Shown piece by piece: positions 26,471 to 35,691 of a stretch of 64,000 bases of DNA (position 1 is the first letter of the stretch; every line of letters begins with the position of its first letter). This stretch comes from Neoroseomonas soli. Its GTDB lineage: Bacteria > Pseudomonadota > Alphaproteobacteria > Acetobacterales > Acetobacteraceae. The translations under genes and the position numbers were made by a program. The stretch covers positions 1 through 64,000 of the forward strand of contig NZ_JAAEDM010000001.1 of NCBI RefSeq assembly GCF_018129065.1. The letters are read 5' to 3'. Under the pieces are notes generated by a model. The model made no database searches and was not told where the DNA came from. It saw only the letters and a program-made list of their open reading frames with translations.

Positions 26471-27931
26471 TCACGGCACGGGCACGCCGGCGAGGCTCGC
26501 CAGCGCCGCCCGGCAGTCGAGGATGCCGTGGCCGTGGCGCTCGTTCCATCCGCTGCTGCCATCCGGCTGCCAGGCGCTCTGGCGCAGCCGGTCGAAGAGC
26601 ACGTCGGAGGGCAGGGCGGTGTCGTCCCATTTCGTCCGCAGCGCGGCGACCGCGCCTGCCGCTATGGCCGAGGCTGCGGAGGATCCGGCGGCCAGCCGGT
26701 GCGCCGTATCGGGAACGCGGAAATGCGCCGGCGCGGCGAGATCGGGCTTGAGCTGCGGCTGCCCCAGGTAGTCGGAGAACTGCCCCGGCCCCTGGGAGGA
26801 ATAGCCGTTCCAGATCCCGTCCGCGCGCACCGCGCCGACCGTCAGCACGCTGTCGAGCGAATTGGCGCCGAGGATGCTGCGGCCCGGGCCGATCACCTCC
26901 TCCGCGCAGCGGCCATCGGGGCAGAACTGGCCGCAATTGCCGGCGGCGAAGACGACGTCGGCGACCTTCGCAGCGATGTCCACCGCGCAGGCGACCCAGT
27001 GGTAGCGGTTCTTGGTGTACTCGCCGGGATAGGCCTCGCCGCGCGGGTCGTAGATGCTCCAGGCGTTCACCAGCACCCAGCGGCCCTTGTAGACCTTCGG
27101 GTTGATCAGCCCGAGCAGCACGATGTCCAGCGCGATCCGGGTGATGGCGCCGAAGGCGTCGCTCAGGAAGGCCGGCAGGTTCGCGGTGATGCGCGGCGGG
27201 ATCAGCGGGCAGTCCAGGATCATAGCCTTCGGCGCCAGCGCCAGCACGTTGCGCGCGATCATCGTGCCGTGGCGGTTGTCCTTCGCCGCCTGCCCCGGCG
27301 GCACGGCGCCGGGCCACGAGGGCTTCCACCAGCCGCCGAGGAAGGTCGTCCCGGGGGGCAGGCGCGACGCGTCCACCCCCTGGTCGATGACGACGACCTT
27401 CACGCCGCTGCCGTCGAGGTGGCCCGCCGCCAGCGCATCGGCGCGGATCAGCCGCAGCGCGTCCTCGAGGCCGCCGAAGGCGTCGCCCTCCCCACGGCCG
27501 GGGCCCCAGTGCAGGGCCGGGCGGATGCGGATGTCGCCGACCGCCTCGTCGAAGGGGCCGAGGGCGGCCTCCGCCTTGGTGCGGAAGGCCTCGGCGGCCT
27601 CCTCGGAGGGAAAGCGGATGGCGAGGGCGGCATCGGCGGCCTTCTCGCGCTGGCCGGGCAGGGCATCAGCGGTCGGCCGGTCGCCGGGCAGGTAGAGGTC
27701 CCAGTCCTGCAGCGGGCGATGGGTGATCTGCAGCGGCAGGGCCTCGGGCGCGCCCTCCCCGGTGCCGAGGCCGAGCCGGCGCACCAGCAGCCGGGACAGG
27801 CCGGGAAGGTCCCCCTTGCCGTAGGCGGCGCCGATCTCCGTCTCCGCGTCCTTCAGCCAGTGCGCGGCGCGGAACACGTAGTTGCGCCGCACCGGCCGGC
27901 CCGGCCGCTTGTCCTCGCCCGCTTCCGCCAT
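26471..27931 (-). CDS. S8 family (subtilisin-like) serine peptidase without signal peptide
   Basis: The 486-residue protein has the subtilisin triad: Asp in VVVIDQGVD (about residue 190), His in NRHGTMIARN (about 228) and Ser in AGSSAASAIAAG (about 422). The oxyanion Asn is in VVFAAGNCGQ. The usual TSMAxP box reads SSAASA, lacking the Pro. A 160-residue N-terminal region of unknown role precedes the protease domain, and no signal peptide is seen, so it is probably cytoplasmic or exported by another route. I use ATG 27931 with GGGGAG nine bases upstream, and GTG 27952 is possible. It is divergent from the cyclase-TPR gene. Confidence 0.83.
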   Translation of the reverse strand: MAEAGEDKRPGRPVRRNYVFRAAHWLKDAETEIGAAYGKGDLPGLSRLLVRRLGLGTGEGAPEALPLQITHRPLQDWDLYLPGDRPTADALPGQREKAADAALAIRFPSEEAAEAFRTKAEAALGPFDEAVGDIRIRPALHWGPGRGEGDAFGGLEDALRLIRADALAAGHLDGSGVKVVVIDQGVDASRLPPGTTFLGGWWKPSWPGAVPPGQAAKDNRHGTMIARNVLALAPKAMILDCPLIPPRITANLPAFLSDAFGAITRIALDIVLLGLINPKVYKGRWVLVNAWSIYDPRGEAYPGEYTKNRYHWVACAVDIAAKVADVVFAAGNCGQFCPDGRCAEEVIGPGRSILGANSLDSVLTVGAVRADGIWNGYSSQGPGQFSDYLGQPQLKPDLAAPAHFRVPDTAHRLAAGSSAASAIAAGAVAALRTKWDDTALPSDVLFDRLRQSAWQPDGSSGWNERHGHGILDCRAALASLAGVPVP

Positions 27932-28012
27932 CGTCAGGATCTCCCCACTCACGGGAGGGGTATCCTTGCACTTTCGCCTCGTTTCGTGAAATCTCGGTCA
28001 TCACTCCGAAGC
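27932..28012. promoter_or_regulatory. Divergent spacer between peptidase and cyclase-TPR genes
   Basis: This is 81 bp that must carry both promoters. No confident -35/-10 pair is visible. It is less GC-rich than the flanking genes around 27965-28010. Confidence 0.3.
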
Positions 28013-29833
28013 ATGAAACTGGAAGCTGCTCGGGCGATGTCCGCCGATCCTCTCGCGCGCAGACTGGACATGGAGGCCGCTTTGGGCGTGCGGCGCTTCG
28101 CCGCCTTCGCCTTCGCGGACGTCGTCGGCTACACGATCCTGATGGCGACCGAGGAAGGTCGCACCCACCGCCGCTGGATGGCGGTGCTGGACGGCACGCT
28201 GCGGCCGCTGGCCGCCGAGCATGGCGGGCGCATCGTGAAATCCACCGGCGACGGCGTGCTGGCCGAGTTCCCGACGCCGCGGGCGGCCGTGGCCTGGGGA
28301 CTGGAGGTGCAGCGCCGCCTCGCCGCCGCCGAGGCGCAGGAGGCCGAGACGCCCACCCTCGCGCTGCGCATCGCCGTCCATGCCGGGGAGATCACGGCGA
28401 CCGACCACGACATCTACGGCCAGGGGGTGAATGTCGCCGCCCGGCTGCAGGAGCACGCGCCGGCCGGCGGGCTGCTGCTGTCGGCCGATGTCCACGAGGT
28501 GGCGGGCGGCGCGCTGCCCCATCCGGCCCGGGATCTCGGCTGGCTCGTCCTCAAGCACCTGCCGGCGCCCGAGCGTGCCTTCGCGCTGGACCCGGAGACA
28601 CCGCCCGCGAGGCTGCCGAGCCCGCCGGACGTCTCGCCCTTGCCTTCGCTTGCGGTGCTGCCGCTGCGCAACCTCGGCGGGGACCCGCAGGACGACTACT
28701 TCGCCGATGGCGTGGTGGAGGACATCGTCGTCTCGCTCGGCAACCTGCGTGAGCTGATGGTGGTGTCCCGCTCCTCCACCCTGGCCTGGCGTGGGCGGGA
28801 TGCGGACCCGCGGGACGTCAGCCGCGCCCTCGGCGTGCGCTACGTCGTCAGCGGCAGCGTCCGGCGGGCCGGGCGCGACCTGCGCGTGCAGATCGAACTG
28901 TCGGATGCGCATACCGGCACGCGGCTCTGGGGCGACCGGGCGGAGGCCCATGGCGGGGAACTCTTCGCCCTGCAGGACCGCATCGTCGAGCGCATCGTCT
29001 CCGGCGTCGCGCCGCATGTGCGCGTGGCCGAGTTGCAGCGCGCGCTCCGCAAGCGGCCCGAGAGCTTCACCGCCTACGACCTGGCGCTGCGCGGGCTCGG
29101 GCTGATCCACGACCTGGAACGCGCGCATTTCGAGGAAGCGCGCACCCTGTTCGAGCGCGCCATGGCCCACGACCCCGGCTTCGCCTTGCCGGTGGCCTGG
29201 GCGGCGCGCTGGTACAGCGTGAATGTCGGACAGGGGTGGTCGCGCGACCCGCGCGCCGACATGGAGCAGGCGGCCACGCTCGCCATGCGGGCGACAGAGC
29301 TCGACCGCCAGAACGGGCTGGCGCTCGCGACCTACGGCCACGTGCGGTCCTTCCTGTTCCACGACTACGACACCGCGCTGGTGTTCTTCGAGCGTGCGCT
29401 CTCGGCCTCCCCGAACAGCGCGCTGGCCTGGCTGCTGTCCTCTGCCACGCTCTCCTATGTCGGCCGCACGGAGGAGGCGATCCGCCACGCCGAGCACGGG
29501 CTGCGCCTCTCGCCCTTCGACCAGAACCTGTTCACCTACTACAACCTGATCGGCATGGCGCATTACGCCCACGGGAACGTCGCCGAGGCGGTGCGCTGGT
29601 GCCGGCTGTCCCACGCGGAGACGCCGCGCTTCACCTCGAACCTGCGCATCATGATCGGTGCGCTGTCCGCGGCCGGGCAGGCGGAGGAGGCGCGCGCCGC
29701 CGCTGCCCGGCTGGTGGAGCTTGAACCCGGCTTCACGCTGTCGAACTACGAGCGGACACGGCTGCCGTTCCGCGATACTGCGATCCGTGTGCGCTACCTC
29801 GCAGACCTGCGAGCAGCCGGTCTGCCGGAATGA
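28013..29833 (+). CDS. Class III adenylate/guanylate cyclase domain protein with TPR region
   Basis: The 606-residue protein has an N-terminal class III cyclase domain (about residues 25-190) with metal Asp residues in FADVVGY and STGDGVLAEF, and the transition-state Asn/Arg in VNVAARLQ. A PSLAVLPLRNLGGDPQDDYF block with a TolB-like amino-terminal fold follows, then TPR repeats to the end. Proteins with this layout are common in alphaproteobacteria. No membrane segment is seen. The ATG at 28013 is preferred and ATG 28037 is possible. The frame runs open far upstream across the protease gene, but that part is shadow. A PAP2 gene follows after 25 bases. Confidence 0.85.
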   Translation: MKLEAARAMSADPLARRLDMEAALGVRRFAAFAFADVVGYTILMATEEGRTHRRWMAVLDGTLRPLAAEHGGRIVKSTGDGVLAEFPTPRAAVAWGLEVQRRLAAAEAQEAETPTLALRIAVHAGEITATDHDIYGQGVNVAARLQEHAPAGGLLLSADVHEVAGGALPHPARDLGWLVLKHLPAPERAFALDPETPPARLPSPPDVSPLPSLAVLPLRNLGGDPQDDYFADGVVEDIVVSLGNLRELMVVSRSSTLAWRGRDADPRDVSRALGVRYVVSGSVRRAGRDLRVQIELSDAHTGTRLWGDRAEAHGGELFALQDRIVERIVSGVAPHVRVAELQRALRKRPESFTAYDLALRGLGLIHDLERAHFEEARTLFERAMAHDPGFALPVAWAARWYSVNVGQGWSRDPRADMEQAATLAMRATELDRQNGLALATYGHVRSFLFHDYDTALVFFERALSASPNSALAWLLSSATLSYVGRTEEAIRHAEHGLRLSPFDQNLFTYYNLIGMAHYAHGNVAEAVRWCRLSHAETPRFTSNLRIMIGALSAAGQAEEARAAAARLVELEPGFTLSNYERTRLPFRDTAIRVRYLADLRAAGLPE

Positions 29834-29858
29834 CGCCTGGCAACAACAGGAGGACCGC

Positions 29859-30845
29859 ATGACCGGTGGCATAGGACCGTCCGACTCCGCGGACAGCGCC
29901 GATTCGGCCGACAGCGCGGATTCCGCGGACAGCGCGGATTCCGCAGGCGGTGGGGGCAACTCCCGCGGCCGCGCGAGTGCGAGGCCGGTCGGCCTCTCCC
30001 CCGCCCTTCAGCGTATCTCCGGCGAGGACTGGTTCCGCGCCAACCGCTGGCCGCCGCAGGATCTGCCGAATCTCGGCCAGGCGACGCTGGCCGCGACCCC
30101 GCCGGCGTTCCGGCCCGAGGAATGGTCCTTCGTCCATTTCGCGCTGACGGTGACGACGCAGTTCGCCGCCCGCAGCAGTGGCGGCGGCGCACCGGACTGG
30201 CTCGGCTTCCACCTGCCCACGCCCGCGACGGCATTGCTGGCCGCCGGCCGCACCCAGCAGCAGGAACTCGGCGAGCTGCACGAGATCGCCGAATTCCGCG
30301 CCGGCGTCATGTCCGAGGCGATGGAGCAGCGCGACAACGTCATCGGCTACTTCCGCGGCCTGCTGACCTTCAAGGGCAGCAGCCACCCCTGGACCAGCCG
30401 CCTCTGCCACGCCGCCGTCCGCGTCGGGCAGTTCGCCGCCATGCACCACAAGATGGCGCACGGGCGCGCGCGGCCATCCCGCCTGTCGCCGGCACTGATG
30501 CCGCCGATCGACCCGCCGGGGCACGCCGCCTACCCGAGCGGCCACGCCACAGAGGGCTACATGCTGGCCCTCGTGCTGGCCGAGGTGATGCCGGGCATCG
30601 CCTGGGGCAGCGGCACCGGCGGCACCAAGGTGCCGATGACCGCGGCCGAGCGTCTGAACAACCCGCTCTGGCGCATCGCGGAGCGCGTGGCGCGCAACCG
30701 GGAAGTGCTCGGCATGCACTACCCGACCGACAGCGCGGCAGGGCTGCTGCTCGCGCTGAACAGCTTCGCGATCCTGAAGGCCTGCCCGCTGATCGGGGCC
30801 GCAGGGACAGGGGCGATCGATCGCGCGAAGGCGGAGTGGAACTGA
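29859..30845 (+). CDS. PAP2 / vanadium-haloperoxidase-like phosphatase with N-terminal DSA repeat
   Basis: The 328-residue protein has the three PAP2 phosphatase motifs in spread form: KMAHGRARPSR (about residue 205), YPSGHATEG (about 227) and RVARNREVLGMHYPTD (about 273). It lacks the multiple membrane segments of lipid PAP2 enzymes, so it is nearer to soluble bacterial haloperoxidase-like phosphatases. Residues 9-29 are seven DSA repeats before the folded domain. The ATG at 29859 has ACAGGAGG six bases upstream, which fixes the start before the repeat. It is probably in one operon with the cyclase-TPR gene. Confidence 0.85.
   Translation: MTGGIGPSDSADSADSADSADSADSADSAGGGGNSRGRASARPVGLSPALQRISGEDWFRANRWPPQDLPNLGQATLAATPPAFRPEEWSFVHFALTVTTQFAARSSGGGAPDWLGFHLPTPATALLAAGRTQQQELGELHEIAEFRAGVMSEAMEQRDNVIGYFRGLLTFKGSSHPWTSRLCHAAVRVGQFAAMHHKMAHGRARPSRLSPALMPPIDPPGHAAYPSGHATEGYMLALVLAEVMPGIAWGSGTGGTKVPMTAAERLNNPLWRIAERVARNREVLGMHYPTDSAAGLLLALNSFAILKACPLIGAAGTGAIDRAKAEWN
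29883..29945 (+). repeat. 9-bp tandem repeat encoding seven DSA units
   Basis: Seven consecutive 9-base units (GAC/GAT, a Ser codon, then GCN) encode Asp-Ser-Ala. The alternating TCC/AGC serine codons also make an 18-base period. It lies in frame near the start of the PAP2 gene and could change length by slippage without shifting frame. Confidence 0.8.
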
Positions 30846-30851
30846 TGAAGG

Positions 30852-30892
30852 GCGGGGGAGGGGAACCTCCCCCGCGCCCCCTCCCTTCCTTG
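30852..30892 (+). terminator. G-rich/C-rich hairpin, dispersed-repeat copy B
   Basis: GCGGGGGAGG pairs with CCTCCCCCGC around a GGAA loop (30852-30875), followed by CCCCCTCCCTTCCTTGG. Stem, loop and tail match the element at 1631 almost base for base. It lies seven bases after the PAP2 stop, between convergent genes. Confidence 0.65.
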
Positions 30893-31031
30893 GCTGGGCG
30901 CATCGCCGAGGGCGATGCGCATCGGCGCCAGGGCCACTTCCGTTCGCAACGGCTCGCGGCGCCTGCTCCAAGCCCTTGTCTTCGTGGGTATCTTCACCCG
31001 ATCAGGTGATGCCACCTGATCGGGATCCGCC

Positions 31032-33167
31032 CTATGCCTTCACGATCAGCGCATCCACGGCGACGGCGTCGGAGCCGGCGACGATGATCGGGTTCACATC
31101 GAGTTCCGCCACGCGGTCGCGCTGGTCGGCGACGAATTCCGACAGGCGCGCGACGATCTCGGCCAGGCGGTCGAGGTCCGCGGCCGGCGCACCACGGAAG
31201 CCCTCCAGAGCGGCGCGGCCGCGCAGGCGCCCGAACATGGCGCGCGCTTCGGCGGGTGTGACCGGGGCGAGAGCCAGCGTGGAATCGCGCATCAGTTCCA
31301 CCAGCACGCCACCCAAGCCGGCGACGATCAGCGGACCCATCAGCGGATCGACGCGGGCGCCGACCATCACCTCGACACCAGGCTTGGCCATGGGCTGCAC
31401 CAGCACGCCGTTGATGCGGGCATGCGGCGCGTGGTGCTTCGCGTTCGCCATGACGGCGCGGTAGGCCTCCCGCACGTCCGCGGCGTCCTTGAGACGCAGG
31501 CGGATGACGCCGGCTTCGGTCTTGTGCGGCAGGTCGGGGCTCTCGACCTTCATTGCCACCGGGAAGCCGAGCGCCTCGGCGGCAGCGACCGCCGCATCCT
31601 CGCTCTGCGTCAGCTTCTCGGGCACCACCGGCACGCCATAGGCGGCGAGCACGGCCTTGGCCTCGCGCTCGGTCAGCGTACGGTCCTGGGATGCCGCGAT
31701 CAGCGCCGCCGCCTCGGCCTTCGCCTCGGGGCGCGACAGGCGGGTGTAGGCGCGCGGGCCGGCGGCGCGACGGGCTTCCCGCGCATGCCAATGCGCCAGC
31801 GTGGCGAAGCAGCGGTCCATGGAGCGGAACAGGCCGATGCGCGGGTTCCGCTCCGCTTCCGTCGATCCGGTGCCCTCCAGCCATTCGGTGGTCCACACCA
31901 CGCAGATCGGCTTGTCGTGCTGCTCGGCGATGGCGGCGAGTTCGCCCGGCCGCTTCGCCGAGAGTTCCGTCGAATAGATCTGCGCGTAGATCAGCGCGCC
32001 ATAATGCTCATCCCCCAGCATGGCGGAGGCACAGGCCGTCAGGCTTTCGGGATCGTTCGCCACCTGGGCGGTGACGTCGCAGGGGTTCCGGGCCGAACCG
32101 AAATCCGGGATCCGCGATTCCAGGATCGCCTGCACCGGCGGGGTCGGCTGCGGCAGGGGCACGCCGCGTGCCTCCGCCTTGTCCGCCGACATGATGGCTG
32201 CGCCGCCCGAGACGGCCACCACCGCCACGCCGCGCGCCTTGGGCGCCGGCGCCTTGGCCAGGAAGGAGGAGGTTTCCACCAGCGCCTCGAAATCCTGCAC
32301 CACGATCGCACCGGCGCGCTCGAAGGCCGCGAGGTAGGCCGCGTTCTCGCCCGCCAGCGAGCCGGTGTGCGACATCGCCGCCGCCGCCCCGGCCTCACCC
32401 GTGCCGAGCTTGAACACCACCAGCGGCTTGTTCGCCGCATCGGCGATCTCGGCCGCGTGGATGAAGCGCATCGGGTCGGGCATGCCCTCGAAGACGCAGC
32501 CGATCGCCGCGCAGTTCGGATCATCCGCCAGGAACGAGACGCAATCCGCCACGTCCACGTCCGAGGAATTGCCCGTGGTCAGCAAGTGGCTGACCGAGAC
32601 GCCGCGCATCACCGCCTGCGCCAGCGAGAAACCCAGCGCGCCCGACTGGCTGATGAGGCCCACCGCGTGCGGCAGCGGCCGTTCCATCGGCGGCGGGATC
32701 ATGAAGGTCACGCCGGCCTTGGTGCCGAAGTTCAGCATGCCGATGCAATTCGGCCCGACGATGCGCATGCCGGCCGCACGGCCGATCTCGGTCAGGCGGT
32801 CCTGCGCGGCGATGTCGTCCTCGCGCCCCGTTTCCCGGTAGCCGGACGCATAGATCATGATGCCGCCGACGCCGGCCTTGGCGCAGTCCGTCGCGATCTC
32901 CTCCACCGCGTCCTTGGCGGCGACCACGATGCAGCAGTCCGGCGCTTCCGGCAGCGCGGCGACGGAGGGGAAGCAGGCGCGCTCGCCGATCTTCTCGTAG
33001 CGCGAATTCACCAGGTAGAGCCGGCCCGTATAGTCCTTCAGCGCCTGGATGGTGCGGTCGGCGAAGGATCCTGCCCTGGGGCTGGCGCCGATCACGGCGA
33101 TCGAGGCGGGATCGAACAACCGTCGCATGTCGCCGTGGCGATAAACGGCGCGGCTCGTCAAACTCAT
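31032..33167 (-). CDS. Acetate--CoA ligase family (NDP-forming acyl-CoA synthetase)
   Basis: The 711-residue protein fuses the alpha and beta parts of NDP-forming acyl-CoA synthetase. It has a CoA-binding Rossmann domain with FDPASIAVIGAS near residue 18, a succinyl-CoA-synthetase-like domain with SQSGALGFSLAQAV near 180 and a conserved SHTGSLAGEN near 263 (phospho-His). The C-terminal ATP-grasp domain has FPVAMKVESPDLPHKTEAGV near 530. It makes acyl-CoA from an organic acid with ATP or GTP. The ATG at 33167 is used (AGGGGA upstream), with ATG 33191 an alternative. The physiological acid is not evident. Confidence 0.88.
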   Translation of the reverse strand: MSLTSRAVYRHGDMRRLFDPASIAVIGASPRAGSFADRTIQALKDYTGRLYLVNSRYEKIGERACFPSVAALPEAPDCCIVVAAKDAVEEIATDCAKAGVGGIMIYASGYRETGREDDIAAQDRLTEIGRAAGMRIVGPNCIGMLNFGTKAGVTFMIPPPMERPLPHAVGLISQSGALGFSLAQAVMRGVSVSHLLTTGNSSDVDVADCVSFLADDPNCAAIGCVFEGMPDPMRFIHAAEIADAANKPLVVFKLGTGEAGAAAAMSHTGSLAGENAAYLAAFERAGAIVVQDFEALVETSSFLAKAPAPKARGVAVVAVSGGAAIMSADKAEARGVPLPQPTPPVQAILESRIPDFGSARNPCDVTAQVANDPESLTACASAMLGDEHYGALIYAQIYSTELSAKRPGELAAIAEQHDKPICVVWTTEWLEGTGSTEAERNPRIGLFRSMDRCFATLAHWHAREARRAAGPRAYTRLSRPEAKAEAAALIAASQDRTLTEREAKAVLAAYGVPVVPEKLTQSEDAAVAAAEALGFPVAMKVESPDLPHKTEAGVIRLRLKDAADVREAYRAVMANAKHHAPHARINGVLVQPMAKPGVEVMVGARVDPLMGPLIVAGLGGVLVELMRDSTLALAPVTPAEARAMFGRLRGRAALEGFRGAPAADLDRLAEIVARLSEFVADQRDRVAELDVNPIIVAGSDAVAVDALIVKA

Positions 33168-33243
33168 GCTTACGCTTCCCCTGGTCATCACCCCCGGCTC
33201 ATCCCGGCCGGCAGGCGAAGCCTAGGGGGCGTGCGGCGATCCG

Positions 33244-33711
33244 TCACCCCCGCGGCGGCGCGGCCGCGGAGGCCAGGGCGGCATTGGCGTAGCGCGGATC
33301 ATCGGTGACCTCCCGCCCTGCCCAGTCAGGCAGGACGAGGGGGCGGTGCGCATCCGGAAGTTCGACCTCGGCCATCACCAGCCCGGCGAGCGGGCCTTCG
33401 AAGACGTCCACTTCCCAGAGCAGCCCGTCATGCGGGACGTCGTGGCGCGTCTTCACGAGGCTGCGGCCGCCGCAGAAGGCGGTCAGCATCTCCTCCGCTT
33501 CTGCCGTCGGCACGGCGTATTCGAATTCGTGCCGCACCAGGCTACCGGGCCCTTTTATGGTCAGCCGGGCACTGTTCCCGACCACGCGGACCCGCACGGA
33601 AACGCCATCCTCCCGTGCCAGGTAGCCCTGCTGCAGGCGGCGCGAACGGGTGGCGGCGGCGCGCCATGCGTCGCCGAGGACGAGGAAGCGGCGTTCGATC
33701 TCCAGGCCCAT
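33244..33711 (-). CDS. CYTH domain protein (triphosphate tunnel metalloenzyme family)
   Basis: The 155-residue protein starts with the ExExR signature EIERRF at residues 4-9. Lys/Arg-rich beta strands (VRVRVVGNSARLTIKG) follow, then a Glu-containing VMAEVELPD strand near residue 113, as expected for the eight-stranded tunnel that binds triphosphate and metal. Small bacterial members hydrolyse inorganic triphosphate. It lies 7 bases downstream of phaC on the same strand, so it is probably cotranscribed with it. Confidence 0.88.
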   Translation of the reverse strand: MGLEIERRFLVLGDAWRAAATRSRRLQQGYLAREDGVSVRVRVVGNSARLTIKGPGSLVRHEFEYAVPTAEAEEMLTAFCGGRSLVKTRHDVPHDGLLWEVDVFEGPLAGLVMAEVELPDAHRPLVLPDWAGREVTDDPRYANAALASAAAPPRG

Positions 33712-33718
33712 GGGCGCC

Positions 33719-35602
33719 TCACTTCATCAGCACATAGGTGCCGGGGGCATCCTCGAGCGCGGGCAGCCCGGCCTCCGGCGCGCCCATGGCGGGCGGCGGC
33801 ACCATTTCGGGGGAACCGGCCTGCGCCAGCCACTCGGCCCAGGCCGGCCACCAGGAGCCTTCGCAATGCGGCGCGATCGACGCCCAGGTGTCGGGGTCGA
33901 TGTACCGTTCCCCGTGCCGGCGGGTCATGATCTGGAAGTTGCGCCCGGCATGCCCCGGCTCGCTGACGATGCCGGCATTGTGCCCGCCCTTGGTCAGGGC
34001 GAAGGTCACGTCCGTGTCGCTGAACAGCGAGATCTTGTAGACCGACCGCCAGGGCGCGATGTGGTCCTTGGTGGTGCCGACCGCGAAGATCGGCGCGTGG
34101 ATGTCGCGCAGCGCGATGACGTGGCCTTCCACCGCGAAGCGCCCCGCGGTCAGCCGGTTCTCCAGGAAGAGCCCGCGCAGGTATTCGCCGTGCATGCGTG
34201 CGGGCATGCGCGTCTGGTCGCTGTTCCAGGCCGTCAGGTCGGTCATGCCGTTCCGGTCGCCGAGGACGTAGTCACGGATCATGCGCGACCACACCAGGTC
34301 GTTGGAGCGCAGGATCTGGAAGGCGCCGGACATCTGGTGCGTGTCCAGGTAGCCCTGGTCCCACATCATGTCCTCGAGGAAGGCGAGTTGGCTCTCGTCC
34401 ACGAACATCATCAGTTCGCCCGCCTCGGCGAAGTCGGTCTGCGCGGCGAGCAGGGACATGCTCGCCAGCCGGCGGTCGCCATCGCGCGCCATGGTCGCGG
34501 CGGCGATCGAGAGGATGGTGCCGCCCAGGCAATAGCCGCAGGCATGGATGCGCCGGTCCGGCAGGATGGCCGAGACGGCGTCGATCGCCGCCATCACGCC
34601 GCTGCGCCGGTAGTCGTCGAGGCCGGTCTCCCGGTCCCGCGCATCCGGGTTCTTCCAGGACACCATGAAGACCGTGAAGCCCTGCGACACCAGCCACCGG
34701 ACCAGCGAATTCTCCGGGCTGAGGTCGAGGATGTAGTACTTCATGATCCAGGCCGGGACGATCAGTACCGGCTCGGCATGCACGCTCGGCGTGGCGGGCT
34801 CGTACTGGATCAGTTCCATCAGGTCGTTGCGGAACACCACGCGGCCGGGGGTGACGGCGACCTCGCGACCGGGGCGGAACTTCTCCGCGCCTTCAGGCGG
34901 CGCACCGGCGAGGCCGCGCTCGAGGTCGTCGAGCCAGTTCTCCGCCCCGCGCATCAGGTTCACGCCAGCCTCGGACATGGTGCGCGCGACGATGGTCGGG
35001 TTGACCCAGGGGATGTTGCTCGGCGCCATGACGTCGGCGAGTTGGCGCATCATGAAGGCGACGGCGTCCTCGTGGCGGTGGGGCAGGCCCGGGACGCCGC
35101 GGGTCGCCTCGACCCACCAGGCCTCGGCCATCAGGTGCGCCTGGGCGAGGGCATTGAACGGGAAGGACTGCCAGGCCTCGCTGGCGAAGCGCTGGTCGCC
35201 GTTGGTGGGCGCGATCAGCGGCGGCGGGTGCTCCCCGCTCGCGGCATGCCGTAGCCACAGCAGGTAGCGCAGCCCCTGGATCCAGGCCCGCGCGCCCAGC
35301 TCCATCTGCTTGCCCGGCGCGCGTGCGAGGTGCACCGCCCAGTTCGTCAGCACGCCGGCGATGGCGAGCGGAGAGATGCCCTGGGTCGACCGCGCCTGCG
35401 CTGCGCGCAGGATGCGGTCGAAGGTGTGGAAGGTGGGCCCGACCAGCGCTTCCGGCTGCGCCGCCGCCGCCGCCGCCGCCGCCGCAGGCCGAGGCCTGGT
35501 CGGGGAGGGCGGCGGTGCGGAGGTGGCGGGGCCGGCGGGCACGATGGCGGACCGCGCCGCGGCCGGCTGGGCGCGGCGGCGTCGGGGGCGTTCGGAGGTC
35601 AT
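33719..35602 (-). CDS. phaC: Class I poly(3-hydroxyalkanoate) synthase
   Basis: The 627-residue PHA synthase polymerises 3-hydroxyacyl-CoA into storage granules. The lipase-like box reads GYCLGG (about residues 348-353) with the catalytic Cys. The catalytic Asp is in TTKDHIAPW and the His in KGGHNAGIV near residue 558. The N-terminal 55 residues are low complexity, Pro/Ala rich with an alanine run encoded by GCC repeats (35460-35486). Class I length fits, and no phaE or phaA/B gene is nearby. The CYTH gene follows closely. Confidence 0.92.
   Translation of the reverse strand: MTSERPRRRRAQPAAARSAIVPAGPATSAPPPSPTRPRPAAAAAAAAAQPEALVGPTFHTFDRILRAAQARSTQGISPLAIAGVLTNWAVHLARAPGKQMELGARAWIQGLRYLLWLRHAASGEHPPPLIAPTNGDQRFASEAWQSFPFNALAQAHLMAEAWWVEATRGVPGLPHRHEDAVAFMMRQLADVMAPSNIPWVNPTIVARTMSEAGVNLMRGAENWLDDLERGLAGAPPEGAEKFRPGREVAVTPGRVVFRNDLMELIQYEPATPSVHAEPVLIVPAWIMKYYILDLSPENSLVRWLVSQGFTVFMVSWKNPDARDRETGLDDYRRSGVMAAIDAVSAILPDRRIHACGYCLGGTILSIAAATMARDGDRRLASMSLLAAQTDFAEAGELMMFVDESQLAFLEDMMWDQGYLDTHQMSGAFQILRSNDLVWSRMIRDYVLGDRNGMTDLTAWNSDQTRMPARMHGEYLRGLFLENRLTAGRFAVEGHVIALRDIHAPIFAVGTTKDHIAPWRSVYKISLFSDTDVTFALTKGGHNAGIVSEPGHAGRNFQIMTRRHGERYIDPDTWASIAPHCEGSWWPAWAEWLAQAGSPEMVPPPAMGAPEAGLPALEDAPGTYVLMK
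35460..35486 (-). repeat. GCC trinucleotide run in phaC 5' region
   Basis: About nine consecutive GCC/GGC units encode an Ala run in the disordered N-terminus of PhaC. Triplet expansion or contraction would keep the frame. Confidence 0.8.
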
Positions 35603-35691
35603 GCTCCCCGTTTACCGCAGTTGCGCTCCCGCCGCATTTGCGGCGGCGCAAGCCGGCGGCGCGATCATCAAAGGTTCATTCCGCGGCAGCG

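Noticed and set aside
26528-28012. Upstream extension of the cyclase-TPR frame
   Set aside because: It overlaps the protease gene completely and does not resemble the family; the real start is near 28013.
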